Position numbers and translations under genes: made by a program. A DNA stretch of 40,066 nucleotides from Rhodospirillaceae bacterium (GTDB taxonomy: Bacteria > Pseudomonadota > Alphaproteobacteria > UBA8366). Location: contig PAZH01000051.1 of the NCBI GenBank assembly GCA_002716125.1, positions 1 to 40,066 of the forward strand. Direction: 5' to 3'. Each line of letters starts with the position of its first letter. Within the stretch, counting starts at the first letter, position 1. The notes under the pieces are model-generated. The model was not told the DNA's origin. It saw nothing but the letters and a program-made list of their open reading frames with translations, and did no database searches. This document shows, piece by piece, positions 16,833 to 24,867 of the stretch.

Positions 16833-17987
16833 TTATCCCCTCCCCAGAATGAGTGAGCAGTGGGCGGAGAGCACGCCGCCGTCGCCGTGCACAAAGCAAA
16901 GCTCCGCGTCCGGGACCTGCCGGCTATCGGCTTCGTGGCGCAACTGGCGCACCGCTTCGACGACGTGGAACATACCGCCCGCCGCCCCCGAATGCCCGAA
17001 GGACAAAAGGCCCCCATGGGTGTTGCACGGCAGCGCCCCGCCATGGGTCAGCGCCCCCTCGAGCGCCGCCGGCCCCGCTTCGCCCTTACCGAAGAAGCCG
17101 ATGGATTCGAGCTCGACCAGCAAGGTTATGGTGAAACTGTCGTAGATTTCCGCGACGTCGATATCGCCGTGGCTCACCCCGGCATCGGCGAAGGCCCGCT
17201 GGGAGGCCTGCTTGCAGCCGAAATCGGTCAGCGAGGGGGCCGCCACGATATGCTCGTGCGTGTGTCCCTGGCCCGCGCCCAAAATTTCGACCGGATGGGT
17301 CTTCGTATCCGATGCGGCGTCCGGCGCACTGATGACATAAGCCGCCGCCCCGTCCGAGATCAGGCAGCAGTCGAAGAGCCGCAGCGGGTCGCTGATCACC
17401 TTGGCGTCGGCGCAATCGTCCATCGTGATCGGCTTCGTCATATGCGCGTCGGGATGCATCGCCGCATGCTTTCGGTGCGTCACCGATAGGGACGCGAAAT
17501 GCTCAAGGGTCGCGCCCGTCTCGTGCATGTAGCGCCGTGCCACCAGAGCGTAGGCCGTCGGGATCGAGATGCCGTAGGGCACTTCGAATTGCGGATGCCC
17601 GAACTCAGCCAAGGCCGCGACCACGCGGTCCCGCGTCATCCCGGTGACCCGGTTGTCGCCCGCGACGCACAAAACGTGTTTGCAAATCCCCGCCTCGACC
17701 ATCGCCGCTGCCTGCATCGCCATGATGGCGCCCGTGGCGCCGCCCGCGTTCACGCCCGCGTTAAAATTCGGCTGGATGCCGACATACTCACAGAACGCCG
17801 AAGAGAGCATCGGATAAGTTTCGGTGATCACGTAGGCACAGAGCACCCCATCGATATCGGCGAGCTTCAGACCCGCATCCGCGACCGCGCCCCGCGCCGC
17901 CTCCGCATGCAGCGACATCGCCGTCGAGCCCGGCACCTCGCCGACCTTGGTGTTATAGACACCGGATATAACCGCCTTTTTCGGCAT
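16833..17987 (-). CDS. Thiolase-superfamily protein lacking the Cys nucleophile (SCPx/Ltp2-like)
   Basis: A 384-residue thiolase-fold protein of the SCPx type. Family marks are IDGVLCAYV, GHTHEHIV, VAEIYDSFT (Tyr282) and NTHGGLLSFGHSGAAGG, where the GHS His remains. The position of the acyl-accepting Cys (normally in NNNCSTG) reads GVNAGGATG, so the Cys appears replaced by Asn80, and the C-terminal Cys-x-Gly is HGDGG. Classic thiolysis is therefore unlikely. With its DUF35 neighbour it fits better with Ltp2-like retro-aldolases, which also lack that Cys. The start has GAGGAG upstream. It heads a minus-strand operon with DUF35 and the broken FkbM gene. Confidence 0.85.
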   Translation of the reverse strand: MPKKAVISGVYNTKVGEVPGSTAMSLHAEAARGAVADAGLKLADIDGVLCAYVITETYPMLSSAFCEYVGIQPNFNAGVNAGGATGAIMAMQAAAMVEAGICKHVLCVAGDNRVTGMTRDRVVAALAEFGHPQFEVPYGISIPTAYALVARRYMHETGATLEHFASLSVTHRKHAAMHPDAHMTKPITMDDCADAKVISDPLRLFDCCLISDGAAAYVISAPDAASDTKTHPVEILGAGQGHTHEHIVAAPSLTDFGCKQASQRAFADAGVSHGDIDVAEIYDSFTITLLVELESIGFFGKGEAGPAALEGALTHGGALPCNTHGGLLSFGHSGAAGGMFHVVEAVRQLRHEADSRQVPDAELCFVHGDGGVLSAHCSLILGRG

Positions 17988-18169
17988 GAACGCTCCTCTC
18001 GTTGTCGCACCCGGATCAAACTAGATCTCAGACAGGGCACCGCTATCACCCGTGGATTGTTTTTTTCCGGAAAACAACCCCCATGCACCGTATACCGATA
18101 CCGCACTTACGTGTCTCTGCGCGACCTATCTGAAAGAATTTGAAACTGCGGAAAATGCATAACACAAAT

Positions 18170-18184
18170 TCGACATTTTGTCGA
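18170..18184. promoter_or_regulatory. Short palindrome, candidate operator
   Basis: TCGACA and TGTCGA form a perfect 6-bp inverted repeat with a 3-base spacer in AT-rich DNA about 180 bp upstream of the thiolase-like gene. The size and spacing fit a dimeric regulator site, but no regulator gene is adjacent and I see no second copy. Confidence 0.25.
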
Positions 18185-18233
18185 TAAACATGAATTTTGA
18201 AAGATAAACCCAACGCCCCGGGCGGCCCAGGCC

Positions 18234-18287
18234 GTCATTCCGGGACACGAAGGGGAGTCGGAATAATCCAGCGGATTTCCGGAATGG
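18234..18287. repeat. Palindromic intergenic repeat, copy A (short form)
   Basis: The element opens GTCATTCCGGGACACGAAG and closes GGATTTCCGGAATG. CATTCCGG near the left end pairs with CCGGAATG at the right. Both ends match the element at 19347-19466 almost exactly, but this copy lacks the roughly 70-base inner palindrome found there. It is intergenic, in the style of REP/MITE-like elements common in alphaproteobacteria. Confidence 0.75.
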
Positions 18288-18366
18288 CACCTATCCTCGG
18301 AAAACCCTGGCGGTCCCAGATTTCCACGATTTTCCCAAGTGTCGAGATTTGCCTTGCTTCTCTCGA

Positions 18367-18660
18367 CTACTTTCGTCCGGGCAATGCACCTGGGTTCTGA
18401 TGAGATTCGGAACGAAATTGGCCATAGCTATCCAAGAGCGACTGCAAAATTGCGTAAACTTGTTCTTGCGTTCCGTCTATCCGCCGACGGAGCCAGAAGT
18501 AGACTGCTGATGCGATCAGATTGGGGCCATAGGTATTATGAAGTTTTCGAATAACTTCGTATTTTTCGCCTGCCTCTTCCCACGCGACATCGTAATAATA
18601 AAAGGCTGGAAGAGTCTCGTTATCAATTAATTTCTTATATTCTTTAAGTAATAATTTCAA
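18367..18660 (-). CDS. Hypothetical protein in an AT-rich island
   Basis: An open frame with protein-like composition and no recognised family. It encodes segments such as LPAFYYYDVAWEEAGEKYEV, LHNTYGPNLIA and VYFWLRRRIDG, predicted mostly helical with many Lys, Glu and Tyr. Nominal start is TTG 18660 (97 residues). The frame stays open upstream to 18726 (KTAIVYFGTYNELN) but holds no ATG, and an in-frame TAA lies at 18727-18729. It may start at TTG, be a fragment, or be a degenerate gene. Its 5' part is far more AT-rich than the rest of the window, a sign of foreign origin. No ribosome-binding site supports the start. Confidence 0.4.
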   Translation of the reverse strand: MKLLLKEYKKLIDNETLPAFYYYDVAWEEAGEKYEVIRKLHNTYGPNLIASAVYFWLRRRIDGTQEQVYAILQSLLDSYGQFRSESHQNPGALPGRK

Positions 18661-18790
18661 TTCTTCTGTATTACTATTTAATTCATTATATGTTCCGAAA
18701 TATACTATCGCTGTTTTTTGTAAATATTATTGAAACAGAATAGATGTAGATTTTACAAACGATCGATCGCGCAATATCTCCGCCAGGTTA
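18580..18790. other. AT-rich island
   Basis: This stretch is strikingly AT-rich compared with the surrounding sequence (long A/T runs, ending about where the next gene's stop lies). It covers the 5' half of the orphan ORF and its upstream region. No insertion-sequence ends, direct repeats or integrase gene were found around it, so how it arrived is not clear. Confidence 0.6.
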
Positions 18791-18803
18791 TTGTGCAGCC
18801 ATT

Positions 18804-19214
18804 TTAAAAATTCGGATTGTAGTGCCCAAATTCGTAACTTGCGTAAAGATTCAAGCGTTTATCACCGTGCGGGCCAGATAAAAATACCGGATGGGGCGAC
18901 ATTCGATTGACCATCTCATAGGTCGCGAATGTCGCGATGTGACGGTAGGCGATTCGAATGCCACCTCGAGGCCAATAATCAAACTCGCGTCCGGTATTTT
19001 TGGTTTGGTCCAGTTTACTCAAGACTGTTTTCCCAAGAGCGATCACTTCGGGGGACAACTCGACTCGATTGTCTTTAGCGTTAAGGCGATGAATTTGATC
19101 CTGGGGGTTCGGCGGCTCCGAAGCGCGCACCTTCAAACCCAATCCCAATGTCTCGGCCGCGAAAACACCTAGGACGAAGAGACTAATTCCAATGATCATC
19201 CATTGAACGCGCAT
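18804..19214 (-). CDS. Hypothetical protein with N-terminal membrane anchor or signal sequence
   Basis: A 136-residue protein of no recognised family. A hydrophobic segment at residues 5-24 (WMIIGISLFVLGVFA) after Met-Arg-Val-Gln looks like a signal anchor or signal peptide, so most of the protein would be periplasmic. The remainder contains VELSPEVIALGKTVLSKLD, FDYWPRGGIRIAYRH and a C-terminal SYEFGHYNPNF. The start at 19214 is set by GAGGAAGG five bases upstream. A longer in-frame start at 19361 would add an N-terminal stretch without signal features and is less likely. It lies alone between repeat-rich intergenic stretches, and the neighbours give no clue to function. Confidence 0.6.
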   Translation of the reverse strand: MRVQWMIIGISLFVLGVFAAETLGLGLKVRASEPPNPQDQIHRLNAKDNRVELSPEVIALGKTVLSKLDQTKNTGREFDYWPRGGIRIAYRHIATFATYEMVNRMSPHPVFLSGPHGDKRLNLYASYEFGHYNPNF

Positions 19215-19346
19215 ATGAACCTTCCTCGCCTTCCTTATGAATGATCCAAGCAGATAATCACTACAATAGCGCGTAATGAAATTTTCGAAGTCAATTTTGT
19301 ATTGTGCGTTGAAACTTGTACGTGGCGGCGCCGGGTTTTCCAAATT

Positions 19347-19466
19347 GTCATTCCGGGACACGAAGTGGACCCGGAATTTCTGCCTGAGCCATGCGTACCG
19401 CTTCGCTGCCTCACGTGAGAAGCTCAGGCCAAAATTCCGGATAATCCTACGGATTTCCGGAATGAC
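19347..19466. repeat. Palindromic intergenic repeat, copy B (long form with nested palindrome)
   Basis: Perfect 10-bp terminal inverted repeats GTCATTCCGG (19347-19356) and CCGGAATGAC (19457-19466) enclose a second palindrome: CCGGAATTT (19371-19379) pairs with AAATTCCGG (19432-19440), and CCTGAGC (19383-19389) with GCTCAGG (19422-19428). The outer parts match copy A. The whole element could fold into a long branched hairpin. Confidence 0.8.
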
Positions 19467-19472
19467 GTCGTT

Positions 19473-19500
19473 TCCCGGAAAGCCGAAGGCTTATCCGGGA
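19473..19500 (-). repeat. Hairpin downstream of the hydantoinase genes
   Basis: TCCCGGAAAGCC and GGCTTATCCGGGA form a 12-bp stem with one bulge around a GAA loop. It is 120 bp past the HyuB stop on the minus strand. No T-run follows, so it may be part of the repeat cluster or act as a 3'-end stabiliser rather than an intrinsic terminator. Confidence 0.5.
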
Positions 19501-19622
19501 CCCAGCGCTGGTCGGGGTCCTTCGCCTTTGATCTAGGTCCCGGCTCTCCGCCGACGCCTCGGCCGGGAAATCCCTATACCCGCCTCGGAATGCGCAAGAC
19601 TTGGACGCAATCGGTGAAAGAG

Positions 19623-21266
19623 CTACTCCGCCGCTTGGGTCGTGAGCCCTTCCTCCAGGTCTTCCGCCTCCAGGCGCGCGTCGCGCTCCGTCGCGTCGCC
19701 GTAGCCGCCGCCGCCGCCGGTGCGCATGACCAATAGATCGCCTTTCTTCAGCTCCAGCCCTGCTTTCGATCCCACTTGGATGATCTCGCCGTCGCGTTCG
19801 ATGAGGTTTTCCGCGTGGCGGCCGGAACCACCGCCGAAGAGGCCAGGGGGCGCGATGCGGAAGCGGTCGCCGTAGGTGGCGAAGGTGACGCCGTCTTCCA
19901 GAATCCGGTAGCTCTTCTCGAAGCCGAGGCCGCCCCGGTGTTTGCCCTTGCCGCCGGAATCCGGGATCAGGGCGTAGTTTTCGACCCGGAAAAACGGGTA
20001 GTCGAGCTCCATCGCTTCCATCGGGATGTTGGAGCAATTGGAGAGGGCACAGTCGATCCCATCGACGCCGTCGCTGTGCGCGCCGCCGCCATATCCGCCG
20101 CCGAAGATTTCAAGATAGATGTTGTATTTGCCGTCGCGGAATTCGCTGAGGCAGGCCGCCGTCGTCGTGTCGTAGCCGGGCGCGATGACCCGTTCCGGCA
20201 CCACTTCCGAAAGCGCCATCATAACCGCATTGAAGACGCGGTAGCTTGGCAAGAGGCGCGCGCGGACCGGGGCCGGGGGCGTCGGGTTGAGGACACTGCC
20301 CAAGGGGGCCATGACCTTAATCGCGCGGGTGCTGCCGTCATTGATCGGCACATCCGGGTCCGTCAGAACTGACTTGAGGCACGCGATGGCAGCCGCTTCC
20401 GTCGAGGCGAACGGATTGTTCATGTTGGTTTTGACTTGGCTGTCGGAGCCCGCGAAATCGACCTCGATCCCATCGCCTTCGACCGTCAGCTTGGCTTTAA
20501 CGCGGACCGGCTCCTGCCCGATGCCGTCGTCGTCGATCATCGCCTCGCCGTGATATTCACCGTCCGGCACGGCCCGGATGGCGCTTCGGATGCGGCGCTC
20601 CGCATAATCCAGCATTTCCAGCATGGCAGCATCGACCACATCCGCGCCAAACTTGCGGCAGAGCTCGCGGATTCGCTCCGCCCCGATGGCGTTCGCGGCG
20701 AACTGCGCGTTCAAATCGCCAATGGTCGCCTCCGGCATACGCACGTTGGAGGCGATGAAGCGCTCTAACCCGCCACCGTTCCAATCGCGGGTGAGGCTGT
20801 ACTTGGTCGGCGGGAAGACAAGGCCTTCCTGATGGATGTCGCCGGCTTTCGGGTTCAAACCCGGCGCCCCGCCCCCAAGATCGATGTGATGCACCACCGT
20901 CGCGCTGAACCCGACGAGTTCATCCTCAAAGAAGACCGGCGAGAAAATGAAAATATCCGGCAGGTGCTGGCCGCCGTGAAAGGGGTCGTTGTTGATAAAG
21001 AAATCGTCGGGCTCGATCTCGTCGAGATCGTAAAGCTCGAGACAAGGCCGAAACGTGTGCGTGATCGAACCGAGCTGCAGCGCGATCAGCTCCGACTGCG
21101 CCACAACATTGCCGCGCCGGTCCAAGAGGGCCGCCGAACAGTCCTGCGCCTCGCGCACGATCGGCGAGTGCGCGGAGCGGATCAGTTTCGCACCCATCTC
21201 ATGAGCGCCCGCCAAAAGAGCGCGGGTGATCACCGCTTGATCGACGTGTGAGACCTTATTCGTCAT
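19623..21266 (-). CDS. Hydantoinase B / oxoprolinase-family subunit
   Basis: A 547-residue HyuB-family protein, full length for the family. The N-terminal metal-site region contains SPIVREAQDCSAAL, AQSELIALQLGSI and NDPFHGGQHLPDIFIF. NMNNPFAST, GYDTT and a glycine-rich GGGYGGGAHSDG follow, and the C-terminus has GGKGKHRGGLG and LLVMRTGGGGGYGDA. With HyuA it forms an ATP-dependent amidohydrolase or carboxylase that opens lactam or hydantoin rings (N-methylhydantoin, 5-oxoproline) or, in relatives, carboxylates acetone or acetophenone. The latter have extra subunits not seen here. It follows HyuA after a 130-bp gap that contains repeat C. AAGGG lies upstream of the ATG. Confidence 0.93.
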   Translation of the reverse strand: MTNKVSHVDQAVITRALLAGAHEMGAKLIRSAHSPIVREAQDCSAALLDRRGNVVAQSELIALQLGSITHTFRPCLELYDLDEIEPDDFFINNDPFHGGQHLPDIFIFSPVFFEDELVGFSATVVHHIDLGGGAPGLNPKAGDIHQEGLVFPPTKYSLTRDWNGGGLERFIASNVRMPEATIGDLNAQFAANAIGAERIRELCRKFGADVVDAAMLEMLDYAERRIRSAIRAVPDGEYHGEAMIDDDGIGQEPVRVKAKLTVEGDGIEVDFAGSDSQVKTNMNNPFASTEAAAIACLKSVLTDPDVPINDGSTRAIKVMAPLGSVLNPTPPAPVRARLLPSYRVFNAVMMALSEVVPERVIAPGYDTTTAACLSEFRDGKYNIYLEIFGGGYGGGAHSDGVDGIDCALSNCSNIPMEAMELDYPFFRVENYALIPDSGGKGKHRGGLGFEKSYRILEDGVTFATYGDRFRIAPPGLFGGGSGRHAENLIERDGEIIQVGSKAGLELKKGDLLVMRTGGGGGYGDATERDARLEAEDLEEGLTTQAAE

Positions 21267-21307
21267 CTGGAGAACCCTTCTCGTTCCGCACGAATACCAA
21301 CGACATT

Positions 21308-21379
21308 GTCATTCCCGCGAAGTCGAGAATCCAGAACTATCGTGTGACCCGACTGGATTCCCGCCTGCGCGGGAATGAC
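21308..21379. repeat. Palindromic intergenic repeat, copy C, between the HyuA and HyuB genes
   Basis: Perfect 12-bp inverted repeats GTCATTCCCGCG (21308-21319) and CGCGGGAATGAC (21368-21379) border about 48 bases with an inner GAGAATCCAG/CTGGATTCCCG pairing. This is the common GTCATTCCCGCG type of dispersed repeat and a cousin of copies A and B. It lies inside the hyuA-hyuB intergenic region, so the shared transcript should form a hairpin there. Confidence 0.8.
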
Positions 21380-21396
21380 GGTTCGTGCCGAATATC

Positions 21397-23412
21397 TCAT
21401 TCTTCGAATGCCATCACGATATTGGCGCGGTCGTCCGTGTGCGCGCGCCAGCCGGGCGGGACGTAGATTGTCGAGGTGCCGTCTTCGATGAGAAGCGGGC
21501 CCGCCGTTGCCGCACCCGGCACGGCAGCGCGCGGCAGAATGCGGCAGGCCAGTCGTTCGCCCCGATCCAGCATTTCGATTTCAATACCGTCCGAAGGCTT
21601 CGGTGCAAAACCTTCACCGAGATTGGGGACGGCGGGCGGCGCCACTTTCGCACCGACCCGGAAGGAAACAATCTCCACCGGATCGTCCGGCGGTTTCGAG
21701 AACTCGAAGATGCGGTGGTGTTCCTCACCGAAAAGGGCCGAAAGCCCCCCCGTATCCACCGTCCGGGCGACCGCTTCGGTGAGCGGCACCGTCACCTCGA
21801 AGGCTTGGCCAACATAGCGCATCTCCAACGCCCGGTCGAATGACACCTCTCCCTCGACGCCGAGAGATTGGAGATATTCATCGACCTCGGCCTCAAGCGC
21901 GGCGAGGATCTCCCGCACCTCGCCCATCGCGCTGTCCTCGAGCCACAGTTTCCGGGTGCGGACCCGGTAGTAGACGTAGTCGGACATGAGGAGGCCCGCC
22001 GCCGAGAGGACGCCCGCATGCGGCGGCACGACGACCTTGGTCACACCGAGTTCCTCCGCTACCCGTGCGGCATGCAACGGCCCGGCGCCGCCAAACGGCA
22101 CGATGGCGTAGCCGCGCGGATCACGCCCGCGTTCGGTCGAGACTTGTTGGATGGCGCGTACGATATTCGATTCGGCAAGCTGGATGACGCTGTCCGCGAG
22201 CTCTTCCACGGAGATGTCGAGCGCCTTCGCCAGCGGTGCGAAGACCCCGCGCGACGCCGCGGGATCGACTTTCATTTCTCCACCGAGAAACGATTCCGCC
22301 CGCACGCTGCCCCGGATCATGTGCGCGTCCGTTACGGTCGGCACCTCGCCGCCCCGCCCGTAACAGGCCGGCCCCGGCTCCGCGCCCGCGGATTGCGGAC
22401 CGACCCGCAAAAGCCCGCCATCGTCAACCCAACCGATGGAGCCGCCACTCGCACCGACCGTCACGATATCGATCACCGGTGTCTTAACCGGCAGGCCATC
22501 GATCTTCGTCATCGGCGCCAAGTCCGGCACACCATCGGAAATGAGCGAGACATCCGTGCTGGTACCGCCCATATCGAGGGTAATGAGGTCGCGCACGCCA
22601 GATGCCTCGACTTGGCGCAGCGCGCCCACGACACCCGCCGCGGGGCCTGAAAATAGAGCCGCAATCGCATTCCGCGCCATCGCTTCCGCCGGCATGCGAC
22701 CGCCATTCGATTGCATGACGCTGAAACGCCCGTCGAAGCCTTCTTCCCCCAACGCGGCGACAAATCGCCCGAGGTAACCTTCGATCACCGGCTGCACATA
22801 AGCCGCCAACGTCGTGGTCGAGGCCCGTTCGTACTCGCGAAATTCCCGAGTAACTTCACAACTGCACGTAATGCTGAGTGTCGGATCGATACCGCGCACG
22901 ATCTCGGCCAACTGCTCCTCGTGCGCGGGATTGAGATAACCGTTCAGAAAACAGATGGCGACCGCGTCATAAGCCTCTGCCTCGAGTGCCGCTTGAACGA
23001 CCGCCGTCGCGGCCTCGCCATCCATTGCCTGCACGACGCTGCCGTCCGCTGCCATGCGCTCGTCGATTTCGAAGGTGTCGCGCCGCGCCGCCACCGGCGC
23101 CGGTTTCGCATAGTGCAGGTCGTAGATCGCGGTTTTGTCGTGACGCTGGAGAAGCAAGATATCCCGCGCGCCCTTCGTGGTGAAGAAACAGACCTTGGCG
23201 CCCTTTCGCTCCAACACCGCATTGGTCGCGACGGTCGAGCCATGAACCAAGTCGGCGATCGCCGCATGCTCGATGCGGGCGGCGGCAATCGCATTCAGCG
23301 CGCCGACATCCGGACTGCCCGGTGTACTGGGCACCTTCGCAACCCGCAATTTTCCATCATCGATCAACACCAAGTCGGTGAAGGTACCGCCGACTTCGAC
23401 ACCTACGCGCAT
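21397..23412 (-). CDS. Hydantoinase A / oxoprolinase-family ATP-binding subunit
   Basis: A 671-residue HyuA-family protein. The ASKHA-type ATP-binding loops are GGTFTD at residues 8-13 and DMGGTSTD at 280-287, and VHGSTVATNAVLERKGA, QSNGGRM, GGAGPLHAARVAEELG and VVPPHAGVLSAAGLL are diagnostic. It phosphorylates the amide or carbonyl substrate with ATP in tandem with HyuB. The start has AGGAGA 8 bases upstream. The gene pair reads HyuA then HyuB on the minus strand. No transporter or regulator gene is adjacent, so the substrate (5-oxoproline, hydantoin or a ketone) cannot be decided from context. Confidence 0.94.
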   Translation of the reverse strand: MRVGVEVGGTFTDLVLIDDGKLRVAKVPSTPGSPDVGALNAIAAARIEHAAIADLVHGSTVATNAVLERKGAKVCFFTTKGARDILLLQRHDKTAIYDLHYAKPAPVAARRDTFEIDERMAADGSVVQAMDGEAATAVVQAALEAEAYDAVAICFLNGYLNPAHEEQLAEIVRGIDPTLSITCSCEVTREFREYERASTTTLAAYVQPVIEGYLGRFVAALGEEGFDGRFSVMQSNGGRMPAEAMARNAIAALFSGPAAGVVGALRQVEASGVRDLITLDMGGTSTDVSLISDGVPDLAPMTKIDGLPVKTPVIDIVTVGASGGSIGWVDDGGLLRVGPQSAGAEPGPACYGRGGEVPTVTDAHMIRGSVRAESFLGGEMKVDPAASRGVFAPLAKALDISVEELADSVIQLAESNIVRAIQQVSTERGRDPRGYAIVPFGGAGPLHAARVAEELGVTKVVVPPHAGVLSAAGLLMSDYVYYRVRTRKLWLEDSAMGEVREILAALEAEVDEYLQSLGVEGEVSFDRALEMRYVGQAFEVTVPLTEAVARTVDTGGLSALFGEEHHRIFEFSKPPDDPVEIVSFRVGAKVAPPAVPNLGEGFAPKPSDGIEIEMLDRGERLACRILPRAAVPGAATAGPLLIEDGTSTIYVPPGWRAHTDDRANIVMAFEE

Positions 23413-23580
23413 CTATGCATTCTCCTATCGTCCGAGCGATTCGCTTACTGCGTCAGGGCGGAATTGGCAATGCACGGCTGAGACAATCTATCGCGGCCCG
23501 GCACAAATACCCGATTGATTTCCGGCGTGCAGAGGCGTAAGCCGTCTTATCGGACACCTATATTCGTGGACGATGTCATC

Positions 23581-24864
23581 ATGAGCCTTTCGGAACTCGA
23601 CGGCGCGGCCTTGGCGGCAAAAGAAACCGCTGCGGAAGCCCAATATCGCGAGCTTTGCGGTCGAAACCTTATCCTCGACATGACGCGCGGGAAACCGGCG
23701 CCGGATCAATTGGATCTGAGCAACGGGTTGCTGACCGCGGTTACCCCGGACGATCATCTCGGCGAGGACGATGAGGATTACCGCAACTATGGAATGGGGA
23801 CCGGCATTCCGGAAGCCAAGCGTCTGTTCGCCGACTTTTTGGACGTCGCGCCCGACGAGATCGTTATCGGCGGGAATAGCAGCTTGAACCTGATGTACGA
23901 TTTCATCGCGGGCGCCGTGCTTCACGGGGTCCCGGGCTCGGATCGTCCTTGGGGCCAGGAGACACCGCCAAAATTCATTTGCCCCGTGCCCGGTTACGAC
24001 CGTCATTTCCTGGTCTGCGAGAAGCTCGGCTTCGAGATGGTCACGGTCGACATGCAAGACGACGGCCCGGATATGGACGCCGTCGAGGCGCTTGTCGCCG
24101 ACGACCCGGCGGTGAAGGCGATTTGGTGTGTGCCAAAATATTCCAATCCGACGGGCGCGGTCTATGCCGATACGGTCATCGATCGCTTGGCGGCCATGAC
24201 GACCGCCGCACCCGATTTCCGGATCATTTGGGACAATGCCTATGCCGAACACCATCTCGGCAACGGCCCGGCGAAGCTTAAGAACATCCTCGAAGCCTGC
24301 CGAGCGGCGGGTCATCCGGACCGGCCCGTTCTCTTCGGCTCCACGTCCAAAATTTCCTATGCCGGCGCCGGCGTCGCGGTGTTGGGCGGCTCGAAAGCCA
24401 ATATCTCGGATATTGCCGACAAGATGGCCGTGGCGAATATCGGCCACGATAAGCTTAACCAGCTGCGCCATACCCGCTTTTACGGCGATCTCGACGGCAT
24501 CCGCGATCACATGAACAAGCATGCGGCACTCATCGGCCCTAAATTCGCTGCCGTCGACGAAGCCCTAAACCGGCATTTGGCGGGCAAAGGCATCGCGACT
24601 TGGACCAAACCGGAGGGTGGCTATTTCGTCAGCGTCGACGTGCTGGACGGCTGCGCCGCGGAAATCGTGCGTCTCGCCGGTGAGGCCGGCGTTAAATTGA
24701 CACCCGCCGGCGCGACCTTCCCAAAAGGCGAAGATCCGCGCGATCGGAATATTCGCTTGGCCCCGACCTTTCCCGCCTTGGACGAGGTCCAACTCTCCAT
24801 GGAAGTCTTTTGCGCCTGTGTCGAATTGGTCTGTGTGCGCAAACTGCGCAGCGCCGGCACTTAA
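23581..24864 (+). CDS. Class I-type aspartate/alanine-glyoxylate aminotransferase (AspT-like, PF12897 type)
   Basis: A 427-residue PLP-dependent aminotransferase. YGMGTGIPEAK, IGGNSSLNLMYDF, PVPGYDRHF, KYSNPTGA (Asn189), IWDNAYAEHHL (Asp218, Tyr221) and the Schiff-base Lys257 in GSTSKISYAGAG are all in place. The pattern resembles the subgroup of Corynebacterium AspT, an aspartate:2-oxoglutarate transaminase, rather than E. coli AspC. The ATG at 23581 is chosen, and the frame opens earlier at 23515 but that stretch lacks aminotransferase character. Only a weak ribosome-binding site is visible. It is 3 bp upstream of the hydrolase gene, suggesting co-transcription. Confidence 0.88.
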   Translation: MSLSELDGAALAAKETAAEAQYRELCGRNLILDMTRGKPAPDQLDLSNGLLTAVTPDDHLGEDDEDYRNYGMGTGIPEAKRLFADFLDVAPDEIVIGGNSSLNLMYDFIAGAVLHGVPGSDRPWGQETPPKFICPVPGYDRHFLVCEKLGFEMVTVDMQDDGPDMDAVEALVADDPAVKAIWCVPKYSNPTGAVYADTVIDRLAAMTTAAPDFRIIWDNAYAEHHLGNGPAKLKNILEACRAAGHPDRPVLFGSTSKISYAGAGVAVLGGSKANISDIADKMAVANIGHDKLNQLRHTRFYGDLDGIRDHMNKHAALIGPKFAAVDEALNRHLAGKGIATWTKPEGGYFVSVDVLDGCAAEIVRLAGEAGVKLTPAGATFPKGEDPRDRNIRLAPTFPALDEVQLSMEVFCACVELVCVRKLRSAGT

Positions 24865-24867
24865 TCC

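Larger units (their letters stand above)
17988..18366. other. Intergenic region upstream of the thiolase-like operon
   Basis: No convincing gene is seen in these 379 bases. The part next to the thiolase-like start should contain that operon's minus-strand promoter. Bases 18130-18200 are AT-rich and include the palindrome at 18170-18184. The rest contains palindromic repeat A (18234-18287). Confidence 0.5.
19215..19622. other. Gene-free region with nested palindromes
   Basis: These 408 bases hold no credible gene. They contain the leader of the small membrane protein (to about 19280), palindromic repeat B (19347-19466), a second hairpin at 19473-19500 and a further GGACCC/GGGTCC pair at 19498-19520, ending at the 3' end of the HyuB gene. 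Confidence 0.6.

Noticed and set aside
18730..18860. In-frame upstream segment (…FLKWLHNNLAEILRD…) followed by a TAA before the orphan ORF
   Set aside because: It could be the first half of a gene split by a stop, but it overlaps the 3' end of the 18804-19214 gene in another frame and has no start codon; chance is equally likely.
23488..24522. 344-codon minus-strand frame
   Set aside because: It overlaps the aminotransferase gene and is repetitive in Arg, Asp and His, a typical shadow of a GC-rich gene.
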